Source of the DNA: Flavobacterium sp. W4I14
GTDB lineage: Bacteria; Bacteroidota; Bacteroidia; Sphingobacteriales; Sphingobacteriaceae
Direction: 5' to 3'
Assembly (NCBI GenBank): GCA_030817875.1
Contig: JAUSZU010000001.1
Coordinates: 930,001 to 994,000 of the forward strand
DNA: 64,000 nt
The notes beneath the pieces were generated by a model. That model had not been told where the DNA came from and searched no databases. It saw nothing but the letters and a program-made list of their open reading frames with translations. Position 1 is the stretch's first letter; every line of letters begins with the position of its first letter. Below, piece by piece: positions 45,980-54,276 of the stretch. The position numbers and the translations under genes are program-made.

Positions 45980-46885
45980 GATAATTTATGTTAATATTGT
46001 CAGCCTCATCTGTCGACATGGCTGTGGTCATTCCGTCAAATTGTTAAAGCAATGGTCTCAGACATTTTGTATCACCGTTTTTCTTTTGCTTCATTGGGTT
46101 TTGCCTAAGTCTATGATTAAATGGCTATACTAAACTTGTGTCGATATAAGGTATTTGCCCGATAAAACTAGATGTTTTATCTTAAAATTAACAACAAATT
46201 TGTGTGAAGATTTTGTTACCTTTTCGGTTTTTAATGACAAGCTATATTTTATGAAAGAATAGATATCTAATCTCAATAACTGAAATAACAGTGGCCTGTT
46301 TAAAAAAATCACTGCTCATCGCTATTTCAATAGTCAAAGAATATCAAAAAAAAGCGCTTTATCTGTAGAGAATAAATATACTAATGTATATCTTACATAA
46401 ATGTGGCGCTGGTTACCGACTTTGATATCGATAAGGATGGTTTCATCCGACTGAAAGTTCACCAAATTATCACCAAATTGTTAGGGTTTAAAAATGGCCA
46501 AAAATGCTGAAGAATTCGCCGCAAGGACTTGATTAGCAAAAGTTGCTATTCAATAACCAACACAAGATCACAAATGAAAAGTGTGAGTATTACATCTTAG
46601 ATATTGAAAATGAGAACGGTGTAATTACATGACGGGGTTAAGCTTGACATTTCCAAAAAAGTTTGTGCAGATGTAAATGGGCATCAAAGCGCTGGCGAGG
46701 ACTAACTTCTGTCCTTAGATGAAAAACCATTGAATGAAGGACAGGTAATTAAACGATGAAAAATAAAATTACTATGGATATTTCTGCTTTTCCATTGACT
46801 GGAGCAGATGTTTTCAAATGTTTCTTTATGCAAAAAAAACATCTCGAAAGTTATCTAAAGATGTTCCCAGCAGGCTGCTTATCAT
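45980..46885. other. Gene-poor stretch
   Basis: About 900 bp, AT-rich. A short plus-strand frame near 46405-46500 reads TDFDIDKDGFIRLKVHQIIT then stops; the DxDxDG pattern recalls an EF-hand but the last ligand Glu is missing. No intact gene. Confidence 0.45.
46832..46865 (-). terminator. Possible terminator of the five-gene envelope operon
   Basis: On the minus strand a 6-bp stem AACATC/GATGTT with a 16-nt loop is followed by a T8 run (46832-46839). It is 20-50 bp past the kinase stop at 46886. Confidence 0.45.
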
Positions 46886-48199
46886 TTAAAGGCATCTCAA
46901 AAAGAGTTTAATTGTAGTGCCTTGATGTAGTTTGGATGTAACTTGGATTTTAATATCAAAATAATCAGCGATACTTTTTACGATAGACATGCCCAATCCA
47001 TGGCGCCCACTTCCTTCCTGGTGAGAAAAGCGGTTGAATATGGTCTCGAGTGCTGCTGTATGGATGCCTTTTCCTGTATCAGTTACCCAGATCTGATATT
47101 CATGCTTTAATAATACATCCTTTATTTCTATGCTTCCTCCTGGTTTATTGTAACGTATGGCATTGTTGATGAGGTTGTAAAATAAGTGAAAGACGAGTTC
47201 CTGGTTCATACCAGTAAAATGAACGTCTTCTTTAATTGCTACATGGACATTTATATTCTGATCTTCCAACATCGGTCTTAACTCGGAGATAATGTCAGAC
47301 AGGACATTATGCAATATAATATTATCTGTTTTTTTATATTGTCCGCTATCTATTCTTGCCAGAAGGAGCAAAGATTTGACTATTCGGCCCATCCGGTCCA
47401 ATGTATTGTCCATTTCAGATAACTTGAGTGCCTGTATTTCACTCAGATTTTTGTCGATCATCATATTCTCGATTTTACTCCGCAGGATACTAATGGGGGT
47501 TAAAAGTTCATGGGAGGCATTGGCGGTAAACTCACGCTCGCGGTTAAAAGCTTTGGTGGTACTTTCCATTAAAGCTTTTAAGGAGGTATCAAGAAAAACA
47601 AAATCACTGGTAGTTGTTTGGATCGGGGAGAAGTCCAGGTCAAAAGGAAATGCTTGCTTAACCAGCCTTTTATCTATGATCGACCAAAACGGCCTTAATG
47701 CTTGTTTTGAAAAGTAAAAATCAAGAATTATGGTTATCACGAATAAGATGAGCAGTAATGCCATTCCTACATGCTGTAATAAACTGCTGTACAGCTCAAT
47801 GGTCTCACGCGAGCGGCCTATTTCAAGGATGTAGTATTTGTTATTGTGTGTAAAAACATTTTTTAATATCCGGTATTCAGCTGTATCTCTATCAATAATC
47901 CGTACCTGATCATCAATTTCCTTTAGTGTTATCAAGGAGTCGGGCACTGTGCGCTGAATAGCAATATAATCGTCTTTGAGCATGGTATAACTGCCATAAG
48001 CATCCGATCCTTCAAGGTAAAAGTCCAGGCCATTCGCCTTAATGTTTTGAAAGGCTTCATTTCGCTGTAATCTCAAAAATTTGTCAATAGTATAAACTGA
48101 GTACCAGTTGAATATTGCTGGAAGGAGCAATATAAAGAGACCGATAATGATCAATTTAGATAATGCAAAGTACAGGTTTAGTTTATGGTTCAGTTTCAC
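46886..48199 (-). CDS. Membrane sensor histidine kinase of an OmpR-type pair
   Basis: 437 residues. Two transmembrane helices (about 15-33 and 144-162, LIIIGLFILLLPAIFNWYSV and LLLILFVITIILDFY), periplasmic loop of about 110 residues, HisKA with His230 (TANASHELLTPISILRSKIE), HATPase N box (FYNLINNAIRYNKPG), G boxes DTGKGI and GRHGLGMSI. The first four bases overlap the regulator gene (ATGA). It is the last gene of a five-gene minus-strand operon whose first three genes encode exported proteins. The periplasmic loop would sense an envelope signal, possibly linked to those proteins. Confidence 0.93.
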   Translation of the reverse strand: MKLNHKLNLYFALSKLIIIGLFILLLPAIFNWYSVYTIDKFLRLQRNEAFQNIKANGLDFYLEGSDAYGSYTMLKDDYIAIQRTVPDSLITLKEIDDQVRIIDRDTAEYRILKNVFTHNNKYYILEIGRSRETIELYSSLLQHVGMALLLILFVITIILDFYFSKQALRPFWSIIDKRLVKQAFPFDLDFSPIQTTTSDFVFLDTSLKALMESTTKAFNREREFTANASHELLTPISILRSKIENMMIDKNLSEIQALKLSEMDNTLDRMGRIVKSLLLLARIDSGQYKKTDNIILHNVLSDIISELRPMLEDQNINVHVAIKEDVHFTGMNQELVFHLFYNLINNAIRYNKPGGSIEIKDVLLKHEYQIWVTDTGKGIHTAALETIFNRFSHQEGSGRHGLGMSIVKSIADYFDIKIQVTSKLHQGTTIKLFLRCL

Positions 48200-48876
48200 T
48201 TTAATAAGTTTATTTTATACCCGATCCCCCTCACAGATTCGAGCCATTCTACTGAAGCATACACGGCCAATTTTTTACGGATATTCTTGATATGTACATC
48301 GATATAGTTGGAATCTCCACTGGAGATGCTGAGGTCTCCCCATACATGCTCATACAGCTGGCTTCTGCTTAAGGGGCGGTTTCTATTAAGAATTAGATAG
48401 CTTAAGATATCGAATTCCTTTTTGTAGAGTAAAATCTGCTGGTCTTTAAAGTATACAATACGCGTATGTATGTCTATGGTGAAATCTCCGACCTGAAACA
48501 CGTTTCCGTTAGTTGAGAATTTTCTTCTCATGATAGCCTGGATGCGTGCATGGAGTTCAGCGAGAGAGAATGGTTTTGGCAGATAATCATCAGCCCCGAG
48601 CTCCAACCCCTCAATACGGTCTTCGATATCTCCTTTGGCCGATAGTATGATGATTATGGAACCGTGCTGATCTATTTTCATGTTTTTTAGAATATTCACA
48701 CCGTCCCCGTCGGGTAGGCCTAAATCCAATAAGACTATATCAAAGTACCGTTGAGCTAATACGGCTGTTGCAGCTTTTACTGTATCGGCAAGATCACATT
48801 CATACTGAAGCTGGGTTAGAAAGTTTATGATTTCATCCGACAGGGCATGCTCATCTTCTACTAACAGTACTTTCAT
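48196..48876 (-). CDS. OmpR/PhoB-family response regulator
   Basis: 226 residues. Receiver with Asp8-Glu9 region (LLVEDEHA), acceptor Asp51 (VLLDLGLPDGDG), Ser (IILSAKGD) and Lys (YLPKPFS). C-terminal winged helix with LYKKEFDILSYLILNRNRPL, SRSQLYEHVWGD and DVHIKNIRKKL, and a closing GIGYKINL. The stop overlaps the kinase start (ATGA). 22 bp downstream of the beta-barrel gene. Confidence 0.95.
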   Translation of the reverse strand: MKVLLVEDEHALSDEIINFLTQLQYECDLADTVKAATAVLAQRYFDIVLLDLGLPDGDGVNILKNMKIDQHGSIIIILSAKGDIEDRIEGLELGADDYLPKPFSLAELHARIQAIMRRKFSTNGNVFQVGDFTIDIHTRIVYFKDQQILLYKKEFDILSYLILNRNRPLSRSQLYEHVWGDLSISSGDSNYIDVHIKNIRKKLAVYASVEWLESVRGIGYKINLLK

Positions 48877-48898
48877 ATTCAGTTGAACCCAGGCTTAT

Positions 48899-49750
48899 TT
48901 ACAGCTGATAAAAATAACCTAAAGAAAAAAATGAATTTGAGCGCTTGCCCTGGGCATTTTTATCGCTCAGTACCGAAAGCTGATAGGATAACATGAAAGC
49001 CCCTTTGCCGCGGTAATAAATAAGCGGCAGATTAAAGTTATATGACAACAGGCTGAAATCTGTAGATACTGATGTAGTTTCTGTAGTTTGCTTTTCATTG
49101 CTCTGCTGAACGGGAAAAGGTAGGAGGCTATTGAGGCCGTCCATCCACTGTTTTCTCTCCTCGATATACGTGGTGTAAAAACGTTGCGTGCCAGCTACTA
49201 TATTGACGCCGGGCTTTAAGTAAAACGTATTTTCTTTTCTCCACTGCCCCAATAGGATGTTTTTGGAATTTTCGAGCGAGATAAATATATCCTCTGATTG
49301 CCCAAAGTTGTAATCTGCCACAAGCTCGGTACGGAACAGATGGTCAATACCAATGGTAGCGCTCAGGCTGTTCGGATTAGAAGCCTGAAGCAAAGGTGAG
49401 GCTTTTGAGTAGAATGATCTTGTATAGCCTACTTCCAAATCGGTTTTTGGTCCAAGGTTAAATTCAAATCCTGATTTCAGGTGCATTTCTGAAGGAAAAT
49501 TATTCTCCTTCAGCAGATGATAGCCACCGCCGGCAATATACCATCCCCATGAGGTCTTGAACTTTAGATCTACATAGGCAAAAGGAAGGCTTTCTTCTGC
49601 TGTCTGGCCGTAATAGCTGGCATTTGAACTAACCAGCGAAGACAGGGTTAATGTATGTTTTTTTTCCTGAGACAGTGTGTCTGATTGCCCGGACGCTAAT
49701 AAAGGAATACCTGCAAATAAGGATACCAGAACAATTAATAGGTTTCGCAT
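48899..49750 (-). CDS. Outer-membrane beta-barrel protein of unknown function
   Basis: 283 residues, signal peptide MRNLLIVLVSLFAGIPLLASGQ. The rest is rich in alternating beta strands with aromatic girdles (FAYVDLKFKTSWGWYIAGGG, LKSGFEFNLGPKTDLEVGYT, YVDL/LSATIGIDHLF, LIYYRGKGAFMLSYQLSVLS) and ends FSLGYFYQL with the C-terminal aromatic-x-hydrophobic signature of Bam substrates. An acidic-polar loop (SNEKQTTETTSVST) is extracellular or periplasmic. Family not recognised. 4 bp separate it from the upstream 108-aa gene and 22 bp from the regulator. Confidence 0.75.
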   Translation of the reverse strand: MRNLLIVLVSLFAGIPLLASGQSDTLSQEKKHTLTLSSLVSSNASYYGQTAEESLPFAYVDLKFKTSWGWYIAGGGYHLLKENNFPSEMHLKSGFEFNLGPKTDLEVGYTRSFYSKASPLLQASNPNSLSATIGIDHLFRTELVADYNFGQSEDIFISLENSKNILLGQWRKENTFYLKPGVNIVAGTQRFYTTYIEERKQWMDGLNSLLPFPVQQSNEKQTTETTSVSTDFSLLSYNFNLPLIYYRGKGAFMLSYQLSVLSDKNAQGKRSNSFFSLGYFYQL

Positions 49751-49754
49751 AAAT

Positions 49755-50081
49755 TTATAATTTAATCTTTACCTGAGTGTTAACTCTTACTTTAACCTGG
49801 TTAATACCTGGTGACTTTATATTTAATGAGGTTGGACCAATGGTCCTTGGAATGACTTTGTTTTTAGCCTTAGGTACATTCTTTAAGCTCTTTTCAGTTT
49901 GTGTTAAGGTTTCTTTTTTATTATGTTCAACAGCACGCTTCTCCTGTTGCCGGGCAGTATTCAATGTATCCTGTTGTAATATATGTGTTGATAGCAGCAT
50001 ATTTTTTTTTACAGTAGCATATGCTCCATTGATACAACCAATGATCAGCATGGTGAAAAGAATGTAAAGATGATATCTCAT
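49755..50081 (-). CDS. Small exported basic protein
   Basis: 108 residues if started at ATG 50081 (MRYHLYILFTMLIIGCINGA, a signal peptide); an in-frame ATG 12 codons upstream (50117) would add a non-signal start. The mature part is polar (QQEKRAVEHNKKETLTQTEK) and closes with KVIPRTIGPTSLNIKSPGIN and VRVNTQVKIKL. The end, VKIKL, resembles that of the next gene upstream (ATGIKL). Four base pairs upstream of the beta-barrel gene. Not recognised. Confidence 0.65.
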   Translation of the reverse strand: MRYHLYILFTMLIIGCINGAYATVKKNMLLSTHILQQDTLNTARQQEKRAVEHNKKETLTQTEKSLKNVPKAKNKVIPRTIGPTSLNIKSPGINQVKVRVNTQVKIKL

Positions 50082-50132
50082 AACCAGTAAATTTGGGGAT
50101 TCAATAAGTATCCCCAAATTTAGTTCAATTGA

Positions 50133-50678
50133 TTAAAGTTTAATGCCTGTTGCAGCTTTTACTTTGGTATTGATGGATTTAGGATTTACATTAACATCAG
50201 TCTTTACTTTTACATCCGTTTTGACATTTGCGTCTGTTTTTACATCTTTCACAGCCCCGTTTACCTGACCGTTTACCGAGGCTACTTTGCTGACCACAGC
50301 ACCCTTTTTCCCGATGGTTACATCTGATTGGGCTGTAGTACTTACGTCTAATCCATGTGTGCTACCACCTACAGTTCCACTTGTTCCTACTTTACCAGTT
50401 GATGACGCTTCGGCATTAGTCGCTTTTTCATTTATAGCTTCTTTTATAGCTTCTGACTTTTGCTGTGCATCATTCTTTTTCTCTTTTACCTTAGATTTTA
50501 ATTTTTGGGTATTTAAACTCGCTTTAGTGCTGGCGGACTGAGAACCCTCAGCACTTTGCTTGTTCAGGTCAACCTGTTCTTTTGCCTTTGTTTGCAATGA
50601 AACTTCTTTAACTTTCTGTTGGGCCATTGCTCCGGTAAAAATCATTACCGAGAGAACCATTGTGAATATTGTTTTCAT
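50133..50678 (-). CDS. Exported low-complexity protein with V-K-T-D repeats
   Basis: 181 residues, signal MKTIFTMVLSVMIFTGAMAQ. Mature part is Lys/Thr/Ser/Asp/Val-rich: KQSAEGSQSASTKASLNTQK, KLKSKVKEKKNDAQQKSEAI, then VKTDANVKTDVKVKTDVNVN (tandem units of VKTD.) and TKVKAATGIKL. No hydrophobic segment after the signal, so secreted or surface-bound; repeats suggest extended structure, for example an adhesive or polysaccharide-binding stalk. First gene of the five-gene operon (gaps 15, 4, 22 bp, then an overlap). Confidence 0.75.
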   Translation of the reverse strand: MKTIFTMVLSVMIFTGAMAQQKVKEVSLQTKAKEQVDLNKQSAEGSQSASTKASLNTQKLKSKVKEKKNDAQQKSEAIKEAINEKATNAEASSTGKVGTSGTVGGSTHGLDVSTTAQSDVTIGKKGAVVSKVASVNGQVNGAVKDVKTDANVKTDVKVKTDVNVNPKSINTKVKAATGIKL

Positions 50679-50926
50679 ATTTTTATGTATTTAATATACC
50701 AAAGCTAAATCACGAATATGAAAATAAAATGAAACTTTCCTTTTGTGTTAATTTAATCAGAGCGCTACTAATATTCTTTCCACAGAATTTGAGGACTTTG
50801 CTTAAGTTTGATTCATTGCTTCTCAATGTTTCCTGGCGGCTTTAATCTTTCCTTTCTCTAAATGAAGGTGCCAGAATTTTCAAAACTTTAATATCAAAAT
50901 CCTCGTTGTTATATTAAGAATTATTT

Positions 50927-51275
50927 ATGGCTAAGATATTATACTTGAAGATAATAAAGATATACGTGAAGTTATAGAATTGATTTTAAACTTATAGGGC
51001 TATGAGGTCATATCCTTCGAAACAGTATATGATTTAAGGAAAAGGGATATTCAGGAACTGCCGGATTTATTTATTCTTGATGTGATGTTACCTGATAGCT
51101 TAGGCTGGAAGTTTGCTATACATTGAGGCTTGAAAGGGCATATCAGTCTAATCCCATCATTTTAATAAGTGCTCACGCCAACCTAAAAGGGTCTGAAGGT
51201 GGATGCAAAGCGGATGACTTCATACAAAAGCCTTTTCATTTGTATCCTTTTTATATACGCTCCGTATGCATATGG
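50927..51275 (+). pseudogene. Frameshifted single-domain response regulator
   Basis: ATG 50927 then shifted frames: MAKIL, LEDNKDIREVIELILNL followed by TAG, GYEVISFETVYDLRKRDIQE, LPDLFILDVMLPDSLGWKFA (acceptor Asp), then a TGA, and HLYPFYIRS-like tail. At least two frame changes and three stops. Confidence 0.8.
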
Positions 51276-51459
51276 ATGCCATTACTTCATAATGTTTAAC
51301 TATTTGTTTGAATTAGTCACGGCCTAACTTAAATAAATCTTGAAGATGTCCGACTCCCTTTGGCAGCCCAGTTAGTGAAGTAAAAACCTATGGTCAGATG
51401 CGACTGATCATTCAAAGGTGTCTTTTCGCCTTAAGTTGGGTTGCATAGTTTGTAATTCA

Positions 51460-51725
51460 GTCAACAGTTCGATTATACAGGTCTGACAAGTACTTACAAT
51501 TATAAAACATCGCCATCGGGTGATTATCCTGTAATTACGGTGGCTGATAACGGTAACGGGATTCAAAAGGAACATGGATAATCTTCCAGAAAAAAGTCCG
51601 GATATCCAGTGATTTCGATCGCACAGGCGTTGTTTTATCTGCTTAGAAGGATCGTCGAACCAGTCCGGGGCAAGTTAGAGCAGAAAGTGAGTTTTATAGG
51701 AGATCTGTATATAACGTTGACATGA
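51460..51725 (+). pseudogene. Histidine-kinase ATPase-domain relic
   Basis: VITVADNGNGIQKEHG (G1-box-like DNGNGI) is followed in other frames by KVRISSDFDRTGV and LYLLRRIVEPVRGKLE then FIGDLYITLT and a stop, the order seen in HATPase C-termini (DFDRTG.GLYLVRRIVE..GG.LE). The H box and upstream parts are missing. It is adjacent to the receiver relic and may have been its partner. Confidence 0.65.
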
Positions 51726-51970
51726 AAAATCATCATTGAGAATAATGGGACCGTTTATAAACGGGAAACGTTATCTCTTGGCAAACTGGGATCTTTATAC
51801 CATACTGTATTTTTTGTTAGCGCCAGAGACTTCCTTTAGAAACATAGTGTTATCGTTGTCGGATGCTCCTTAACCATGACGTAGGAGAGATGTCGCAAAA
51901 ATATGTAAGCAAACAGAGAAGACGTCAGTTTGAAAGCAAGCGCAACCCTGTAATATATCATGGATAAGGA

Positions 51971-52348
51971 TTAATCCCTTTTTCGCTCTCCCGGTGTGGC
52001 AATATGCTTTCTCAGGATGCTGTACAACAAATCGAAAACGAAAGGTTTTTCAATATATCCGTCAAAGCCAGATGCATAGGCTAATTTATTGATGTTGTTG
52101 TTGCAACTCATCGCAATCACCGGAAGGTTGGGATATTTTTCCTTTATCGTCCTTAATATTTCGATGCTTTTTTTACCGTCGATCTGGAAATCCAGCATCA
52201 TTACCTGTGGGCGGTTCTTTTCAATGAGTTCAATAAAATTGGCATCACATCCATGAAGCGGGAAGACCTTGAAATTTTCTAATTCAAGTGCAAGCATAAG
52301 CACTTCTAAGATTTGTTCATCGGTATCCTGAATAATGATTGTTTCCAT
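51971..52348 (-). CDS. Single-domain response regulator
   Basis: 125 residues. Asp-rich pocket DTDEQ, acceptor Asp53 (VMMLDFQIDG), Ser (VIAMSCNN), and EKPF Lys (GYIEKPFVF). The first acidic pair is D-T-D rather than the usual D-D/E-D, so phosphorylation chemistry may be weak. No output domain. A 13-bp tandem repeat lies in the upstream region. Confidence 0.85.
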   Translation of the reverse strand: METIIIQDTDEQILEVLMLALELENFKVFPLHGCDANFIELIEKNRPQVMMLDFQIDGKKSIEILRTIKEKYPNLPVIAMSCNNNINKLAYASGFDGYIEKPFVFDLLYSILRKHIATPGERKRD

Positions 52349-52776
52349 TTCATTTTCTTTAGGCAGCCCGCAATAAACAGAGTGAAAAGGCAGATGCCAG
52401 AATTCTTGGGGTGTATAAAAGGTACGAAGAATTTGTAATATAAAATCGCTAGCTATGTAACATTTTTGAGTATGTATTATTTACTCATATTATTTACTCA
52501 TATTATTTTGCATACGTATACATGTTAGCCTAAATGTAACCAAGCTAATCATTCTTGGCAGTCCTGCATTGTACACTTTGCAAATTTCGCATGGTGGGAA
52601 GCATCCTATCCTTAATTGGCAATATTGTATGCCCATTATTATGATTCAATCGTTTCTCCTTTTTTACAGTTTGCTTTGTCGTTGAAGCTGTGCGAACTTG
52701 GCAATCGGCCATTCCTAAAGAATATTTCGTATGACTAAATTCGGCAAGATTCAAGGTTATCAATTGGTTAGTCAAA
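52349..52776. other. Intergenic stretch with tandem repeat
   Basis: 428 bp between the receiver gene and the 160-aa exported-protein gene. Apart from the 13-bp tandem repeat, a 76-codon frame at 52545-52775 has no support. Confidence 0.5.
52475..52508. repeat. 13-bp tandem repeat, 2.6 copies
   Basis: Unit TATTATTTACTCA at 52475-52487 and 52488-52500, then TATTATTT. It lies 127 bp upstream of the minus-strand receiver start, possibly an AT-rich regulatory element. Confidence 0.6.
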
Positions 52777-53259
52777 CTAGGCGACTCTTCTTAGTCTCCA
52801 CATGCCAAATAAGGCAATTAAGCCAAAAACGCCTAGAAGATTACCGTCAAGCGGGCAATCCTGCGGATTCGTAGAGAAGGTAACCAGTGTGCCATAATCA
52901 GAACTAGGCCCCCCATATCCCTGGATGTAACAACTGCCATGCCCTGCCCCAAGACCGCTATAGCAATATATATCGGATACCTGATATCTGTTGGAAAAAT
53001 TATCATTTCTGAACTGGGGAACCGATCCATTATAACCGTCTGCAACGTAATAAATAGAATTCGAACCAGAGGTTGCTGTAGCTTGGCAGCCCTGAACGAT
53101 CTGAGCTGCCAAATCGGAGCTACAGAGACTAAATAGAATAACAAAAATTAATAGGAATTTCCTTTGAATGTTGTTTGAAACAGTTCTGCGCAGACAGGAT
53201 CTTAAAACTACGTTGAATCGATTTTTTGAATGCATTAATTGTTGTATAAGTATTATCAT
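52777..53259 (-). CDS. Exported protein with CPLD-TM-Arg C-terminal sorting-like signal
   Basis: 160 residues as listed (a second Met, at codon 9, is possible). Long N-region, signal KFLLIFVILFSLCSSDLAAQ, a Cys-rich middle (GCQATATSGSNSIYY; YCYSGLGAGHGSCYIQGYGG), and a C-terminus DCPLDGNLLGVFGLIALFGM followed by WRLRRVA. That tripartite end (Cys-Pro-Leu-Asp motif, transmembrane helix, Arg cluster) is the shape of a C-terminal membrane-anchor/sorting signal that I recall in short Bacteroidota exported proteins. Function unknown. Confidence 0.6.
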   Translation of the reverse strand: MIILIQQLMHSKNRFNVVLRSCLRRTVSNNIQRKFLLIFVILFSLCSSDLAAQIVQGCQATATSGSNSIYYVADGYNGSVPQFRNDNFSNRYQVSDIYCYSGLGAGHGSCYIQGYGGPSSDYGTLVTFSTNPQDCPLDGNLLGVFGLIALFGMWRLRRVA

Positions 53260-53515
53260 CTAATAACAGATTTAAAGAGAAAAGTATGGAGAAGTTTTAT
53301 GCTTTGTAGAATGTAGCCATTGCCCCAGAGGTTTGATGAGGTATCTTTTGATCGTAACATACTTGCTTCAATGTTTTTTGGGCAAGTCGGGCCGTCAAAG
53401 GCATCACTGTAAGATTTGGTCTCTTATAATAGGTTTCCGTGCATAGGTTTACAAAAGGTTTAAGCACATTTGATCTTTGGTTGAGTTTAGAATCAAGAAA
53501 GTTTGTACGCATCGC

Positions 53516-53914
53516 TCAATAAGTTTCAATGATTTTTTTTAATTTTTTCAGGATTTTAAAGTGATCGATCCGGAGTGGCTTGCTGAGGAAGCCATGGACC
53601 ATTTCATAGCCCTTCGCTCTATCACGGTCTGCCTCTAATACCGAGGAGGTAACCATCACTACATATATGTTGTTCTTTAGCAGGAGCTTTTGTAACTCGT
53701 CAAGTAGGTCCCATCCATCCATTCCGGGCATGTTTATATCAAGCAGGAGCAGAAAGGCAATATCAGTGCTAATATTTTTCTTAATGTAGCTTAGCGCACG
53801 TTCCGCTTTTAAAAAATACCTTGCTCCCATAGAAAACTCGCTCGAGCCAATCAGCTCCTTATGAAGCAGAATAATAAGTTCGTCATCATCGATAATCAAG
53901 ATTCTAGTTTTCAT
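53516..53914 (-). CDS. Single-domain response regulator
   Basis: 132 residues from ATG 53914; a 23-codon N-terminal extension is possible but has no features. Receiver: Asp9-Asp10-Asp11 (LIIDDDELI), acceptor Asp59 (LLLLDINMPGMDGW), VVMVTSS and YEMVHGFLSKPL (Lys). The C-terminal helix (KILKKLKKIIETY) is short, no output domain. Homologous in style to the decayed receiver at 60133. Confidence 0.9.
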   Translation of the reverse strand: MKTRILIIDDDELIILLHKELIGSSEFSMGARYFLKAERALSYIKKNISTDIAFLLLLDINMPGMDGWDLLDELQKLLLKNNIYVVMVTSSVLEADRDRAKGYEMVHGFLSKPLRIDHFKILKKLKKIIETY

Positions 53915-53991
53915 TGTATATGTTAATTTTTTTTCAATTTGGTGTTTGGGGTAGGGAGGCTTTTGGCCCAACCCTTTATGCACTGGTAGGA

Positions 53992-54276
53992 CTATGGAGT
54001 CGATTGCATTTTACATGTCTTTTTTTCTACTATGGTTCCCCGAACCTGCTCATAGGTGACTTCAATAAGTTCTTTACAGCACATTAGCAGATTGGGGCTT
54101 AGACCGGGATAAAAATCTGTAAAAGTAAATGTAGGATAAGTATCATAATCATCTGGAAATATTATCGAATCCTTTATCAAGCCGTATTCAATCGGATAGG
54201 CATTTGATAAAATGCGCCTGGTTTCCGCTTCAATATGGAAAGCTAAAAGTTCCTTAAGGTTTATATGACGTTTCAT
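53992..54276 (-). CDS. Hypothetical protein, 94 aa
   Basis: 94 residues from ATG 54276 (MKRHINLKELLAFHIEAETR), chosen over an unsupported upstream ATG. It continues RILSNAYPIEYGLIKDSIIF, PDDYDTYPTFTFTDFYPGLS and LMCCKELIEVTYEQVRGT. No signal, no TM, not recognised. Possibly a small soluble protein; a receiver gene follows on the same strand 77 bp downstream. Confidence 0.4.
   Translation of the reverse strand: MKRHINLKELLAFHIEAETRRILSNAYPIEYGLIKDSIIFPDDYDTYPTFTFTDFYPGLSPNLLMCCKELIEVTYEQVRGTIVEKKTCKMQSTP

Larger units (their letters stand above)
50679..51970. other. Decayed two-component region
   Basis: About 1.3 kb carrying the receiver relic and the kinase-ATPase relic listed separately; the remaining bases hold no intact gene. 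Confidence 0.55.

Noticed and set aside
46405..46500. EF-hand-like DxDxDG peptide
   Set aside because: Only one loop, the final Glu ligand is replaced, and the frame stops soon after; chance match likely.
52545..52775. 76-codon minus-strand frame
   Set aside because: Low-complexity, no homologous pattern seen, adjoins the exported-protein gene without spacing that suggests translation.
53297..53512. 71-codon minus-strand frame
   Set aside because: Composition plausible but nothing recognised; could be random in an AT-rich area.
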